Source: Eubacterium sp.
GTDB lineage: Bacteria > Bacillota > Clostridia > Lachnospirales > Lachnospiraceae
Direction: 5' to 3'
Length of the DNA: 56,164 bases
Assembly: GCA_024696635.1 (NCBI GenBank)
Contig: JAILGP010000174.1
Coordinates: forward strand, 1-56,164
Shown: in pieces, positions 29,720 through 40,434 of the stretch
Position numbering within the stretch: the stretch's first letter is position 1
Layout: every line of letters begins with the position of its first letter
Notes under the pieces: generated by a model
Seen by the model: only the letters and a program-made list of their open reading frames with translations
The model's database searches: none
What the model was told of the DNA's origin: nothing
Program-made: the position numbers and the translations under genes

Positions 29720-31837
29720 TTATATTATTCTCATAGGATTAAAATCATACTGAATCTCCAGATCCTTGGTTCTGGCAGGATTTAATCCCCTGAAACCACT
29801 TACCTGATTATATACCATTTCCAGAAATGTATTATATGAATTATCAGCCTCTCTGGTCACATCTATCAGCCTGTCATATCTTTCTGACTTAACATATATT
29901 ACCAGCCTATAAACATTATTAATTCTGTAAATCATAGCCTGAGCAGGGCCTACCATATCAAAAATCACAGCCTCCTGCCCATCATTTGCACTTTCCTTTT
30001 CAATGGCATTCATATATTTCTTCATATCTGCAGATATCATATTTGCAGCACTTATAAGAACCTCTTCATCTGAACAGCTTATCAAAACAGCCAGAAGTTC
30101 AAATACAGGAGGAAAATGCAAAAGCTTTCTATAAGACATCTCATATTCAAAGAAGGATTTATAATCCTGGGCTGCTGCTGTTGTTATAGCATAATGCTCC
30201 GGCTGATAGGTCTGTATTACAACCTGCCCCGGAATCTGACCTCTTCCCGCTCTTCCCGCAGCCTGCGTAAGAAGATCGTAGGTTCTTTCAGCAGCTTCAA
30301 AATCACTATCAAAAAGTCCCAGGTCTGCAAGTATATTTCCGACTACTGTCACCTTAGGAAAGTCATGACCCTTAACTATCATCTGGGTTCCTATAAGACA
30401 CTGGGCCTTTCCTTCTCGGAACTTCTTAATTATAGTTCCATGACTACCCTTGGTAGTGGTTGTATCCCTATCCATTCTTAGCGTCTTAATATCAGGAAAA
30501 AGCTTCTGAACCGCCTCCTCCAGCATTTCTGTTCCTGCACCACATCCACCTATAAGATTAGACTGGCAGGACGGACATCTGTTGGGCATATAGTCCACAT
30601 AACCACAATAATGGCACATAAGCTTATTTTTTCCATGTAAAGAAAGAGATACATCGCAATTAGGACACTTGATTACAGTACCACAGCTTCTACAGGAGAC
30701 AAAAGAATTATAGCCCCTTCTATTAATAAAGAGCATAGCCTGCTCCCCTCTTTCAAATGCATCTTCAAGCTTTGTAGCAAGTGAACGGGAAATAATATTT
30801 CTATTTCCAGCCTTAAGCTCTGCCCTGAGATCCACTATCTCAACCTCAGGCAGAAGAGCTCCCTTAACCCTCTCTGTCAAAGTCAGAAGCTTATATTCTC
30901 CATTTATAGCCTTGTAATACGAACCAATGGATGGAGTTGCTGAACCCAGTACAACCTTAGCACCCTCCAGCCTTGCCCTTTCAATAGCAACCTCTCTGGC
31001 ATGGTATTTGGGTGTCTGTTCGCTTTTATAGGCCCCATCATGTTCTTCATCTATTATGATAAGTCCCAGATTCTGAAAAGGAGCAAAAAGGGCAGAACGA
31101 GGTCCTATCATTATATGAGTTTCCCCGTCCCTGGCCTTCATGAATTCTCTATACTTCTCCCCCTTGCTAAGCTGGGAATTAAGAATTGAAATTGAATTTT
31201 GAAAATAAGAACTGAATCTGGCCACCGTCTGATAGGTAAGGGCGATTTCCGGAACCAGAACTATAACTTCCTGTCCCCTGGCAATCACCTCTTCGGCCAT
31301 TTTTATGTAAACCTCAGTTTTACCACTACCTGTTACTCCATGCAGAAGATATATATTTGTCTCAGAAGATTGATCTATGTTCTTCAAATCCCCTACAAAT
31401 GTATCTACAGCTGCCTGCTGTTGGGCCTCCAGGCTATCAATAGGACTAAACTCAGGAATAGTTTCCCTTATATCCACCTTAGCTTTAGTTTCCCTTACCT
31501 TCTGCTTAACAGGCATTACTGTTTTGAGGGCAGTTATCATGGTTCCTCCATAATTTTCCCTCATCCAGGCCGCCAGTTGTATCAGCTTACTTTCAACACT
31601 GATAGCCCCCCTGGCAACCTCTATAATATTTTTAATCTTATTTATATCGTAATTTGGTTCTAAAGCAAGTCCTATAACATAACCGGTTCTCTCACTGTTT
31701 CCTTTTCCAAATGGAACCTTCACAACAGAACCAACCTTTACATCGTTATACAAATTCTCTGGAATTCTATATCTAAAAGGTCTGTCAACGCTCGATTCAG
31801 AAATATCGATTATTATATCCGCATATCTTTCCGACAT
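29720..31837 (-). CDS. priA: Primosomal replication protein N' (helicase PriA)
   Basis: GVTGSGKTEVYI, DEEHDGAYKSEQTPKYHARE, CysX2Cys zinc-binding clusters, AGRAGRG. Confidence 0.96.
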   Translation of the reverse strand: MSERYADIIIDISESSVDRPFRYRIPENLYNDVKVGSVVKVPFGKGNSERTGYVIGLALEPNYDINKIKNIIEVARGAISVESKLIQLAAWMRENYGGTMITALKTVMPVKQKVRETKAKVDIRETIPEFSPIDSLEAQQQAAVDTFVGDLKNIDQSSETNIYLLHGVTGSGKTEVYIKMAEEVIARGQEVIVLVPEIALTYQTVARFSSYFQNSISILNSQLSKGEKYREFMKARDGETHIMIGPRSALFAPFQNLGLIIIDEEHDGAYKSEQTPKYHAREVAIERARLEGAKVVLGSATPSIGSYYKAINGEYKLLTLTERVKGALLPEVEIVDLRAELKAGNRNIISRSLATKLEDAFERGEQAMLFINRRGYNSFVSCRSCGTVIKCPNCDVSLSLHGKNKLMCHYCGYVDYMPNRCPSCQSNLIGGCGAGTEMLEEAVQKLFPDIKTLRMDRDTTTTKGSHGTIIKKFREGKAQCLIGTQMIVKGHDFPKVTVVGNILADLGLFDSDFEAAERTYDLLTQAAGRAGRGQIPGQVVIQTYQPEHYAITTAAAQDYKSFFEYEMSYRKLLHFPPVFELLAVLISCSDEEVLISAANMISADMKKYMNAIEKESANDGQEAVIFDMVGPAQAMIYRINNVYRLVIYVKSERYDRLIDVTREADNSYNTFLEMVYNQVSGFRGLNPARTKDLEIQYDFNPMRII

Positions 31838-33371
31838 CTTCTTCCTCCAGTATTTCTCTTATAAGGTCCCTTTCATCCATATGATGCTTAACACCATTTA
31901 TTTCCTGGTAATCCTCATGGCCCTTTCCCGCAAGGATGATAACATCTCCCTCCTGAGCATTCATAATAGCATAACGGATAGCCTCCTTACGGTCAATAAT
32001 ATCTATATATTTACCGCCTGTAGGCTTAAGCTTTGATAATATGTCATCTATTATAGCCTGAGGATCTTCAGTTCTTGGATTATCACTGGTTACTATGCTG
32101 AAATCGGAGTATTTACCTGAAACCTCTCCCATTTCATATCTTCTTGCTTTAGACCTGTCTCCTCCACACCCAAATAATGTTACTATTCTCTTAGGATTAT
32201 ACTCTCTGATTGCACCAAGCAAGGACTGCAGAGCCATGCCATTATGGGCATAATCTATCATAAGTGTAAATTTATCGGAGATAGGAATCATCTCCACTCT
32301 TCCTCTTACCTTTATACATTCAAGTATTCTCTGGATTTCTTCGAAGCCTACTCCCATGCAGTCCGCAAGAACTATAGCAGCAAGACTATTATATATACTG
32401 AAATCACCAGGAAGGTCCACTCTTATCCTTCCCTCAAGAGTTCCATCAACATCAAATTCTATACCAAGAAGGCCATCCTCCTTATAGAGTTTGTGACCTA
32501 CCGCTATATAATCACTATATTCACTCTTTCCAAAGGTTATAGGATTAGCTGTACTTCCTTCCATCATGTATTCTGTTGCAGGATCATCCAAATTATAGAT
32601 TGCAGTCTCACACATCGAGAAAAGCTTCTTCTTACATTCCTTATATTCTTCGAAATCTGCATGTTCATCCGGTCCTATATGATCCGGTGACAGATTAGTA
32701 AATATTCCATAATCAAAGGCAACTCCCGCAACCCTGTCCAGCTTAAGACCCTGAGAAGAAACCTCCATTACAACACAGTCCAGTCCATTATCAACCATTC
32801 TTCTAAAGGTTTCATGAAGAACTATAGACTCAGGTGTTGTATTCTTAGCATCATAGCAATCCTTTCCATCATCTATCTCTATGGTTCCCACTATACCTGT
32901 TCTAAGTCCTGAAAGCTCCAGCATTTCCCTTATCATATAGGACGTGGTGGTCTTGCCCTTAGTTCCTGTTATACCTATTACTGTAAGCTCATCAGAAGGA
33001 TTGCCATAAAACTCTGAGCTCATGACACCCATGGCATATCTGACATTATCCACCTTAAGAATACATACCTTATTAGAATCCAGTTCTTCAAATTCCCCAT
33101 TCAAAGCCATCTCTGCTTCTAATATATCTGCCAGCTGGTCCTCCTCTTTCTCTGTAACTATAGCAACTGCCCCTTTTCTGATCACCTCTGGTATAAAATT
33201 CGAGCCATCAAACTTTGCACCAGGTACAGCAAAGTAAAGTATACCTTCACCTGCTTTTCTTGAATCATTTGTTATATCCGCTACGTCTATAGAAGTTTCG
33301 CCACAAATTATCTCATATTTAAGATCACGGATCATCCTACTAAGTAACATACCCCTTATCTCCTTACTCAA
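31797..33371 (-). CDS. murE: UDP-N-acetylmuramoyl-L-alanyl-D-glutamate--2,6-diaminopimelate ligase
   Basis: ITGTKGKTTTSYMI, TNLSPDHIGPDEH, SDNPRTEDP (DAP-type DNPR motif). Confidence 0.94.
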   Translation of the reverse strand: MSKEIRGMLLSRMIRDLKYEIICGETSIDVADITNDSRKAGEGILYFAVPGAKFDGSNFIPEVIRKGAVAIVTEKEEDQLADILEAEMALNGEFEELDSNKVCILKVDNVRYAMGVMSSEFYGNPSDELTVIGITGTKGKTTTSYMIREMLELSGLRTGIVGTIEIDDGKDCYDAKNTTPESIVLHETFRRMVDNGLDCVVMEVSSQGLKLDRVAGVAFDYGIFTNLSPDHIGPDEHADFEEYKECKKKLFSMCETAIYNLDDPATEYMMEGSTANPITFGKSEYSDYIAVGHKLYKEDGLLGIEFDVDGTLEGRIRVDLPGDFSIYNSLAAIVLADCMGVGFEEIQRILECIKVRGRVEMIPISDKFTLMIDYAHNGMALQSLLGAIREYNPKRIVTLFGCGGDRSKARRYEMGEVSGKYSDFSIVTSDNPRTEDPQAIIDDILSKLKPTGGKYIDIIDRKEAIRYAIMNAQEGDVIILAGKGHEDYQEINGVKHHMDERDLIREILEEEDVGKICGYNNRYF

Positions 33372-33379
33372 CTGGATTT

Positions 33380-33422
33380 ATAATAAAACAAAAGAAAGCG
33401 AACATAGTATCATATGTCCGCT
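33380..33422 (-). terminator. Intrinsic terminator downstream of rpoZ
   Basis: Minus strand AGCGGACATA-tgatac-TATGTTCGCT (one internal G-U/wobble pair) followed by TTCTTTTGTTTTATT. Confidence 0.75.
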
Positions 33423-33440
33423 TCTCTAAGTTTACTTTAC

Positions 33441-33677
33441 TTACTCGTCGTCTCCAACTATCTTTATCTTGCCTTCATAAAGCTCCTCAACTGCAATAGA
33501 AAGAGGTTTCTTTCCTTCTTCGGCATCGATAAGCGGTTCGCTACCTGCTATTATCTGTCTTGCTCTCTTTGCAGTTGCAAGTACAATAGAATATCTACTT
33601 TGTACTACAGGCTGTTCTCCTGGTTCAACGTCTTCATTAACTACTGCCATCAGGTCACTATATGATGGATGTATCAT
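33441..33677 (-). CDS. rpoZ: DNA-directed RNA polymerase omega subunit
   Basis: SRYSIVLATAKRARQIIAG...KPLSIAVEELYEGKI. Confidence 0.92.
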   Translation of the reverse strand: MIHPSYSDLMAVVNEDVEPGEQPVVQSRYSIVLATAKRARQIIAGSEPLIDAEEGKKPLSIAVEELYEGKIKIVGDDE

Positions 33678-33775
33678 ATCAAATTCCTCCGATCTTAACT
33701 TATACTTAATTAATTGTATTTATTCTCTCTAATTAATCTCACAACTAATCTTTATACAACAAATTTAATGGATTG

Positions 33776-34390
33776 TCAAACCTCTTCAAGCTGTTTCTTG
33801 ATATCAATCAGGAACTGTGTACAGTTTTCTTTACGGCAGGCTTCACTGACAACCACTGAATTTACTGCATCCACACAGGTTTCAAGATCATCATTAACTA
33901 CTATAAATTCATACTGTTCCATGGAAGAGGCTTCTTCAGCTGCTCTCTTAATTCTTTTTTCAATAACTTCAGGAGTCTCTGTTCCTCTGGATACAAGCCT
34001 GTCCCTAAGAGTATCAATGTCCTTAGTAGTTATAAATATAAGGATAGCATTTGGATACTGAGCCTTGATATTCATAGCACCCTGAACTTCTATTTCAAGA
34101 ATAACATTCTTTCCAGCGGCAATCTCATCCTCAACAAATTTCCTTGGAGTTCCATAAAAGTTCTCAACATACTGAGCCCATTCAATAAGACCATTATAAT
34201 CAATAAGCGACTTAAACTCTGCTTCAGTCTTGAAATAATAATCCTTTCCATCCACCTCGCCCTCTCGAGGTTTCCTTGTTGTTGCTGAAATCGAAAGGCT
34301 GTAGTCATACTTTTCTATAAGTCTTTTTACAACTGTACCCTTACCTGCGCCGGAAAAACCGGAGATTACTATTAGTCTTCCTTTATTCAT
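33776..34390 (-). CDS. gmk: Guanylate kinase
   Basis: GRLIVISGFSGAGKGTVVKRL, SISATTRKPREGEVDGKDYYF. Confidence 0.96.
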   Translation of the reverse strand: MNKGRLIVISGFSGAGKGTVVKRLIEKYDYSLSISATTRKPREGEVDGKDYYFKTEAEFKSLIDYNGLIEWAQYVENFYGTPRKFVEDEIAAGKNVILEIEVQGAMNIKAQYPNAILIFITTKDIDTLRDRLVSRGTETPEVIEKRIKRAAEEASSMEQYEFIVVNDDLETCVDAVNSVVVSEACRKENCTQFLIDIKKQLEEV

Positions 34391-34502
34391 AATACTTATC
34401 CCTCTATTTTAAATTTACAAATTCAAATATATAAACAAGAACCATAATCTGAATATTTCTATAAATTTTTATATAAATATTTCTATAAATATATCTTATA
34501 TT

Positions 34503-35468
34503 TTACTCCAGATTCTGAACCTGCTCACGAACCTTTTCTATGCAGGTTTTCATATTGATACCAATATCTGTTACGGATAAGGTATCAGACTTGGAAAGTG
34601 TTGTATTGGCCTCGCGGTTCATCTCCTGAACTATAAAGTCAAGTCTGCGGCCGATTGAGCTATTAGAATTATTAGAATTATTTGAATTATTTGAATTATT
34701 TGAATTATTTGATTCTTCAGTTACTTCTTCAGCCCCATCTGACTGGCACGCATCAGAAAGCATATCTCTAACAGCCTTGATATGGCTATGAAGTCTTACA
34801 AGTTCCTCATCAACAGCAACTCTGTCGGCATAGATTGCAACCTCCTGTACTATACGGCTTTCATCAATATCTGTGACTTCCAGAAGATTCTTAACCTTTT
34901 CTGTAAGCTTTACCTGATACTCCTCTATAACCTTAGGGGCAAGCTGGTCTACCTTACATGTATAAGCCTCCAGTTCATCCATCTTAGCAACAAGGTCCTT
35001 TGCAAGATTCGCTCCTTCCTTGGCTCTTGATTCCTTAAACTGCTTTCCCGCTTCATCAAGAACCTTCTCTATAACCTGATATTCCTCATCTTCAACAAAA
35101 TAATTTTCTTCCACTGTGAAAACATCAGGAAATCTTGAAATAATTGTTGGCTTATAGTCTTCGCTTATTCCAAAGTCCTCTTCCATTTTCTTAAAATGTG
35201 CCATATACTGGTCCAGAATATCTTTATTATACTTAACAACCGTACCAGAGGATTGAAGGTTACTATAAGTTATAAATACATCAACCTTTCCTCTTTCCAC
35301 ATATTTCTTAAGTCTCTTTCTGATTTCAGGTTCAAATCTGCTTATACTACGTGGCAGCTTTACACTTATATCACAATATCTGTGATTAACCGACTTGATT
35401 TCAATAACAACTCTTCTTGCTTCGTCAGAATATTCAGCCCTGCCAAAGCCTGTCATACTGTATACCAT
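34503..35468 (-). CDS. YicC family endoribonuclease/stress protein
   Basis: MVYSMTGFGRAEY; IKSVNHRYCDISVKLPR; GRRLDFIVQEMNREANT. Confidence 0.93.
   Translation of the reverse strand: MVYSMTGFGRAEYSDEARRVVIEIKSVNHRYCDISVKLPRSISRFEPEIRKRLKKYVERGKVDVFITYSNLQSSGTVVKYNKDILDQYMAHFKKMEEDFGISEDYKPTIISRFPDVFTVEENYFVEDEEYQVIEKVLDEAGKQFKESRAKEGANLAKDLVAKMDELEAYTCKVDQLAPKVIEEYQVKLTEKVKNLLEVTDIDESRIVQEVAIYADRVAVDEELVRLHSHIKAVRDMLSDACQSDGAEEVTEESNNSNNSNNSNNSNNSNSSIGRRLDFIVQEMNREANTTLSKSDTLSVTDIGINMKTCIEKVREQVQNLE
34661..34711. repeat. 9-bp in-frame microsatellite in yicC (encodes Asn-Asn-Ser repeats)
   Basis: Minus strand (AATAATTCA/T)n encoding SNNSNNSNNSNNSNNSNS. Confidence 0.95.
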
Positions 35469-35611
35469 ATTATTTTTTCCTTATTTTCAAATAAATCATT
35501 AAATCAACATTTTTATCCGGCAGGAATTTCTATTATCAATATATTTTAATTCCGCACCACCTTTCAATTCTATAACAGAATGGGATAAATATCAATTAAG
35601 ATTATAAAATA

Positions 35612-36952
35612 TTACCTCTTATTACTCCTTCTCCATATCATCCTTTTTTCAGCCTCTTTAATAAGTTCATCCCTGAAATCCGGATGAGCTATGGATATTA
35701 GGTCTTCCGCCCTTTCCCAGGTGGACTTACCCTCAAGATTTACCACTCCAAATTCTGTGGCAATAAAGTAAACCTGACTTCTAGGAGAGGTTATAATATC
35801 CCCATTAAACTGAGGTGTGATACATGACTTATAGGTTCCATCCTTTTCCTTAAAACGTGAGGCCATACATATAAAGGCCTTTCCACCTCTAGATGCGGAT
35901 GCACCAGTCAGAAAGTCCAGCTGTCCTCCTGTACCACTTATCTGCCTTCCAGCAAAGCTTTCTGATGCCACCTGCCCATAAAGATCCACTGCCACACAAC
36001 CATTTATTGAAACCATGTTATCTATCTGAGCTATAACAAAAGGCCTGTTAACATATTCAATTGGAAATGCAGCTACCGAGGGATTATCATCAAGCCATTC
36101 ATATAAGTCTGTGGAACCCACTGCACAGCCAAATACCCCCTTGCCCTTATCTATTTTCTTCATCCTGTTAGTAAGCTTACCAGAACGATAAAGCTCAAGA
36201 TATGCATCTGAACAAAGCTCTGTATGCATGCCAAGATCCTTTATATCTGATTCAGAAATAAGTGCGCCCACCGCATTTGGAACACTTCCTATTCCAAGCT
36301 GCAGGGTTGCCCCATCAACTATATAAGGAATAATATGACTTGCTATTTCCCAATCTATATCTCTTGGCTGAACTGGAAGAAGATTCTTAAAGGGTTCATG
36401 GACCCCTTCAACTATAATATCCACATCAGATATATGAATACATTCATCATAGCCCCCATGAATCTTAGGCATATTTTCATTTACTTCTACGATTACTATA
36501 TCTGCCTTTTCACATATAGGACCCGCCACACCTGTATTAACAGAAAAATTAAAAAATCCATGCTTATCCATAGGTGCAACACTGACCATTACAACATTTA
36601 CATCTATAAAGAATTCATAATAAGCAGCATTATACTGAAACACCATAGGAATATAGTAACACAGCCCCCTGTCGGAAAGCTTTCTTTCATAAGAGGAACA
36701 GTGCCAGCTATGATATATAAAATGCTCCTTACTTTCATCACATTCAGCCACAGCTATTGGCCCAGGTATAAGATTACCCCTGATTTTTACATCAAAAAGC
36801 TCATCCCTTCTTTTAGCCAGAGCCTGATCTAAAAGTACCGGCATACCAAGAGAGCTGGTGTAGTCAACCCAGTCTCCACTTTTCACAACACTTACCGCCT
36901 CTTCCGGACTCCTTAATTTCGCCCTGTATTCCTTACCATAATCTTTAAGCAT
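35612..36952 (-). CDS. Acetyl-CoA hydrolase/transferase family, probable butyryl-CoA:acetate CoA-transferase
   Basis: GIGSVPNAVG; GTGGQLDFLTGASASRGGKAFICM; 446 aa; substrate inferred only. Confidence 0.82.
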   Translation of the reverse strand: MLKDYGKEYRAKLRSPEEAVSVVKSGDWVDYTSSLGMPVLLDQALAKRRDELFDVKIRGNLIPGPIAVAECDESKEHFIYHSWHCSSYERKLSDRGLCYYIPMVFQYNAAYYEFFIDVNVVMVSVAPMDKHGFFNFSVNTGVAGPICEKADIVIVEVNENMPKIHGGYDECIHISDVDIIVEGVHEPFKNLLPVQPRDIDWEIASHIIPYIVDGATLQLGIGSVPNAVGALISESDIKDLGMHTELCSDAYLELYRSGKLTNRMKKIDKGKGVFGCAVGSTDLYEWLDDNPSVAAFPIEYVNRPFVIAQIDNMVSINGCVAVDLYGQVASESFAGRQISGTGGQLDFLTGASASRGGKAFICMASRFKEKDGTYKSCITPQFNGDIITSPRSQVYFIATEFGVVNLEGKSTWERAEDLISIAHPDFRDELIKEAEKRMIWRRSNKR

Positions 36953-37008
36953 TTGGTCACCCCTAACACATTCAAATACTTCTTAAATATCGTAAATAAA
37001 TTATCCTA

Positions 37009-38853
37009 TTATATTTTTTCCTTAGGCTCAGCCATCATAGAATAATTAGTATGATATATAACATAACCCGGTTTAGCCTGTGGTGGTTTCTTAAGATTTT
37101 TTCTTTCTGTATAATCTATTTCCACCTTTGGAGCCTGTCTTCCACTGGAATAATAGGCCGCCAGTGATGCCGCCTCCTCAAAAACCCTGTCTGGAACACT
37201 CTTGAGCCCCGTATCAGAGGATTTGAGTTTCACGATCACATGAGAGCCTGGCATCTGCTTTGCATGGAACCACAGGTCTCTTCCACTGGCAAATTCAAAT
37301 GAAAGATAATCATTCTGAATATTATTTTTCCCAATATATATATCGTAACCATCTGAAGAAAGAAAATGTAAAGGTTCCCCAGCCTCTACCTTTTTCTCCT
37401 TTTTCTTCTGACTGGTCTTTCTTATATAGCCAGCAAGAGAAAGCTCCCGTCTTATTTCTGTTACATCCGTCTCTGTTTCAGCCAGTTCCAGATTATGTTT
37501 TACAGAAAGAAGATAATCCAGTTCTTCCTTTGTCTTTGCCACAAATTCTGTAAGAGCCGTATTAGTTCTCTTCTTTTTATTATATTTTGCAAAATACTTC
37601 TGAGAATTTTCACTGGCAGAAAGATTCTCATCTAAAGGAATAGTAATTTCCTCATTATCATAGTAATTGAGACAAGTAAAGGATTTTTCTCCACCCTTAA
37701 GTGAATAACCATAGGTATTAAGAAGCTCCCCATATATTCTATATATATCCCTATCCTCAGTATCCTTTAACTGCTGCAGCTGAAGGTCATACTTTTTGCT
37801 GACCCTTTCAATTGCAGTTTTAAGAACCCTTCTTATATCCTCCGACTTGGAATGAATATTTATGGTTTTCTCTTTACTGCTGTAATAATTGATAAGGACC
37901 TTGGACATTGATACTTTTTCAGAATCCGAATCAGAACCCAAATCAGAATCTATAATACTTTCATTATCTAAAGCATTTTCAGATTTTAAAATATTATCCT
38001 GTCTCAAAAATGATATATTTATAGCATGAAAATCCTTTGGCATAGAATCCACATATTTGATATAGGGACTATATTCACCACTTTTCACGCAATCAATAAC
38101 CCTATAAATAGTATCTATAAGCCTATCCTTCTCAAGAGGACTTAAATCATTAAAGCCTGCTCTTGGATCAATTCCCGCTCCATCTGCAATATCTTCAGCT
38201 ATCCCCTTGGAAAAGCCCGAAAGAGATGTATATATAAGCTTTGATATAGGTCCACTCTTCCCCTCAAATATCTTGGACAAATTATCCCTATCATCAACTT
38301 CCTCACTTAAAGGATTCAGCTTGCCCTGAGAATCAGGAAGGGTATATTTCTGTCCAGGGAAAAGTATTCTGACCGAAGTTTCTTTATTCTGAGCCATAGC
38401 TTCCGAAAGATCCGGCATGACCCTTCTCAGACAATCCATTATCATATAATCTGAATCTGCAAGGATAATATTACTCTGACGTCCCATTATTTCCACGATA
38501 AGATGTCTCTCGCACATATCACCCATTTCATCCAGATGTTCAAATACAAAATCATATATTCTATCGAAGCCCGGCTGCTTAATATCTTTAAGTCTTCCAT
38601 TTCCAATATGTTTTCTTAGAAGCATACAGAAAGCCGGCGCCTGCACCGGACCAGGAGGCAGGCTATCTGCAACATAAACTATAGGAAGGGATGCATTTAC
38701 AGACATATAAAGCTTAGTCTGTCCCTTAAAGCCCTTTATTGTAATGGATATAATATCCGTCTCAGGCTGTTGTACCTTAACTACCCTTCCACCAAGACAG
38801 GCCTCTTTTATTTCATTTATAACACTACTTATTACTATTCCGTCATACGCCAT
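37009..38853 (-). CDS. rqcH: Ribosome quality control protein RqcH (NFACT/Rqc2 family)
   Basis: MAYDGIVISSVINEIKEACLGGRVVKVQQPE; ASGRDLWFHAKQMPGSHVIVKL. Confidence 0.93.
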   Translation of the reverse strand: MAYDGIVISSVINEIKEACLGGRVVKVQQPETDIISITIKGFKGQTKLYMSVNASLPIVYVADSLPPGPVQAPAFCMLLRKHIGNGRLKDIKQPGFDRIYDFVFEHLDEMGDMCERHLIVEIMGRQSNIILADSDYMIMDCLRRVMPDLSEAMAQNKETSVRILFPGQKYTLPDSQGKLNPLSEEVDDRDNLSKIFEGKSGPISKLIYTSLSGFSKGIAEDIADGAGIDPRAGFNDLSPLEKDRLIDTIYRVIDCVKSGEYSPYIKYVDSMPKDFHAINISFLRQDNILKSENALDNESIIDSDLGSDSDSEKVSMSKVLINYYSSKEKTINIHSKSEDIRRVLKTAIERVSKKYDLQLQQLKDTEDRDIYRIYGELLNTYGYSLKGGEKSFTCLNYYDNEEITIPLDENLSASENSQKYFAKYNKKKRTNTALTEFVAKTKEELDYLLSVKHNLELAETETDVTEIRRELSLAGYIRKTSQKKKEKKVEAGEPLHFLSSDGYDIYIGKNNIQNDYLSFEFASGRDLWFHAKQMPGSHVIVKLKSSDTGLKSVPDRVFEEAASLAAYYSSGRQAPKVEIDYTERKNLKKPPQAKPGYVIYHTNYSMMAEPKEKI

Positions 38854-38875
38854 AATATTAACTACCTTAAAATAT

Positions 38876-38900
38876 GAGGCCAGTTCATCGAACTGACCTC
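38876..38900 (-). terminator. Hairpin terminator candidate downstream of glgA
   Basis: Minus strand GAGGTCAGTTC-GAT-GAACTGGCCTC followed by ATATTTTAAG. Confidence 0.55.
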
Positions 38901-38997
38901 TTAACTAACACGTCAATCATTTTCTTTTACAAAACATTTTATACAAATCAACTTACAAGCTAACTTATATATAAAACCACAAATAATCAAATGTGAA

Positions 38998-40434
38998 TTA
39001 AATCTCAGAATAAAGCTGCTGATAAATCTTTGCACTTTGATCCCAGCTATAATCCTGTTCCATAGCCCTCTTCATCATTGCCTGCCAAGCTTCCTTATCA
39101 TCAAAATATATATGCTTTGAATAATTAATAGTATTCAGAAGCTCTCTTGCATCATAATTAGCAAAGCTGAATCCGGTTCCCGTTCCCTCGAATTCATTAT
39201 AAGGCTGAACTGTATCCTTAAGTCCACCTGTTTCACGAACTATAGGAAGTGAACCATATTTAAGAGCCATAAGCTGTGTAAGACCACAAGGCTCAAATCT
39301 TGATGGTACAAGGATTGAATCACATCCAGCATAAATCTTATGAGATAATTCATCACTGAAATAAATATTTGCTGACAGCTTTGCAGGATGGAAGCCCTGA
39401 TAATATCTGAACATTTCCTCGTAACGTCTGTCGCCAGTACCAAGTACAACAAGCTGAGTTCCATCAGTCATGATATCATTCATGATATGGTCTATAAGAT
39501 CAAGTCCCTTCTGATCTGTAAGTCTTGAGACAATACCCATAACATAAGCATTCTCATCCTCAGGAAGTCCAAGCTCCTTCTGAAGTGCTATCTTATTCTT
39601 AACCTTATTCTTTTTATAATTCTTTGTTGTATATTTGCATGCAATTTTTTCATCCTTTGCAGGATTGAATACATCATAATCAATACCATTTACTATGCCC
39701 CAGAGTGACTGCCATCTAGCCTGAAGTAGTCCATCAAGTCCTTCTCCGTAATATGGTGTCTGAATCTCATGTGCATATGTATTAGATACTGTGGTTATCT
39801 TATCTGCATAAACAAGTCCGCCCTTAAGCATGCTGGCATCCTTATTCATTTCAAGCTTATCAGGTGTAAAGAGATAATCTGGAAGTCCAGAATATTCCTG
39901 AATAGTCTTAATATCCCACTTGCCCTGGAACTGGAGATTATGAATTGTCATAACCGACTTGATTCCCTGATAAAATGGGTTAGATGCAAATAATGTCTTG
40001 AGATATACAGGTACAAGTCCTGACTGCCAGTCATGGCAATGAACAATGTCAGGTCTGAAGCCTATACTTGGAAGGATAGAAAGAGCAGCCTTACAAAAAT
40101 AACAATACTTCTCTATATCCCACTTAACATCTCCATAAATATTAAAACCGTTGAAGTAATACTCATTATCAATAAAATAAATAGGTACCCCTTCATATTC
40201 CATATACATAACTCCGACATACTGCTGCTTCCAACCTATATCCATATGAAAATGAGTTATATATTTCATATTCTTCTTATACTTATCAGGAAGACACATA
40301 TAATTAGGTATGATAACCCTGACATCATACTCACTTCTATCAAACTTCTTAGGAAGCGTACCAACTACATCAGCAAGACCACCGGTCTTAATAAATGGAA
40401 CACACTCTGATGCAATATAAGCAACTTTCTTCAT
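38998..40434 (-). CDS. glgA: Glycogen synthase (ADP-glucose)
   Basis: MKKVAYIASECVPFIKTGGLADVVG; PSRFEPCGLTQL; GGGAGG 9 nt upstream of the ATG at 40434. Confidence 0.95.
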   Translation of the reverse strand: MKKVAYIASECVPFIKTGGLADVVGTLPKKFDRSEYDVRVIIPNYMCLPDKYKKNMKYITHFHMDIGWKQQYVGVMYMEYEGVPIYFIDNEYYFNGFNIYGDVKWDIEKYCYFCKAALSILPSIGFRPDIVHCHDWQSGLVPVYLKTLFASNPFYQGIKSVMTIHNLQFQGKWDIKTIQEYSGLPDYLFTPDKLEMNKDASMLKGGLVYADKITTVSNTYAHEIQTPYYGEGLDGLLQARWQSLWGIVNGIDYDVFNPAKDEKIACKYTTKNYKKNKVKNKIALQKELGLPEDENAYVMGIVSRLTDQKGLDLIDHIMNDIMTDGTQLVVLGTGDRRYEEMFRYYQGFHPAKLSANIYFSDELSHKIYAGCDSILVPSRFEPCGLTQLMALKYGSLPIVRETGGLKDTVQPYNEFEGTGTGFSFANYDARELLNTINYSKHIYFDDKEAWQAMMKRAMEQDYSWDQSAKIYQQLYSEI

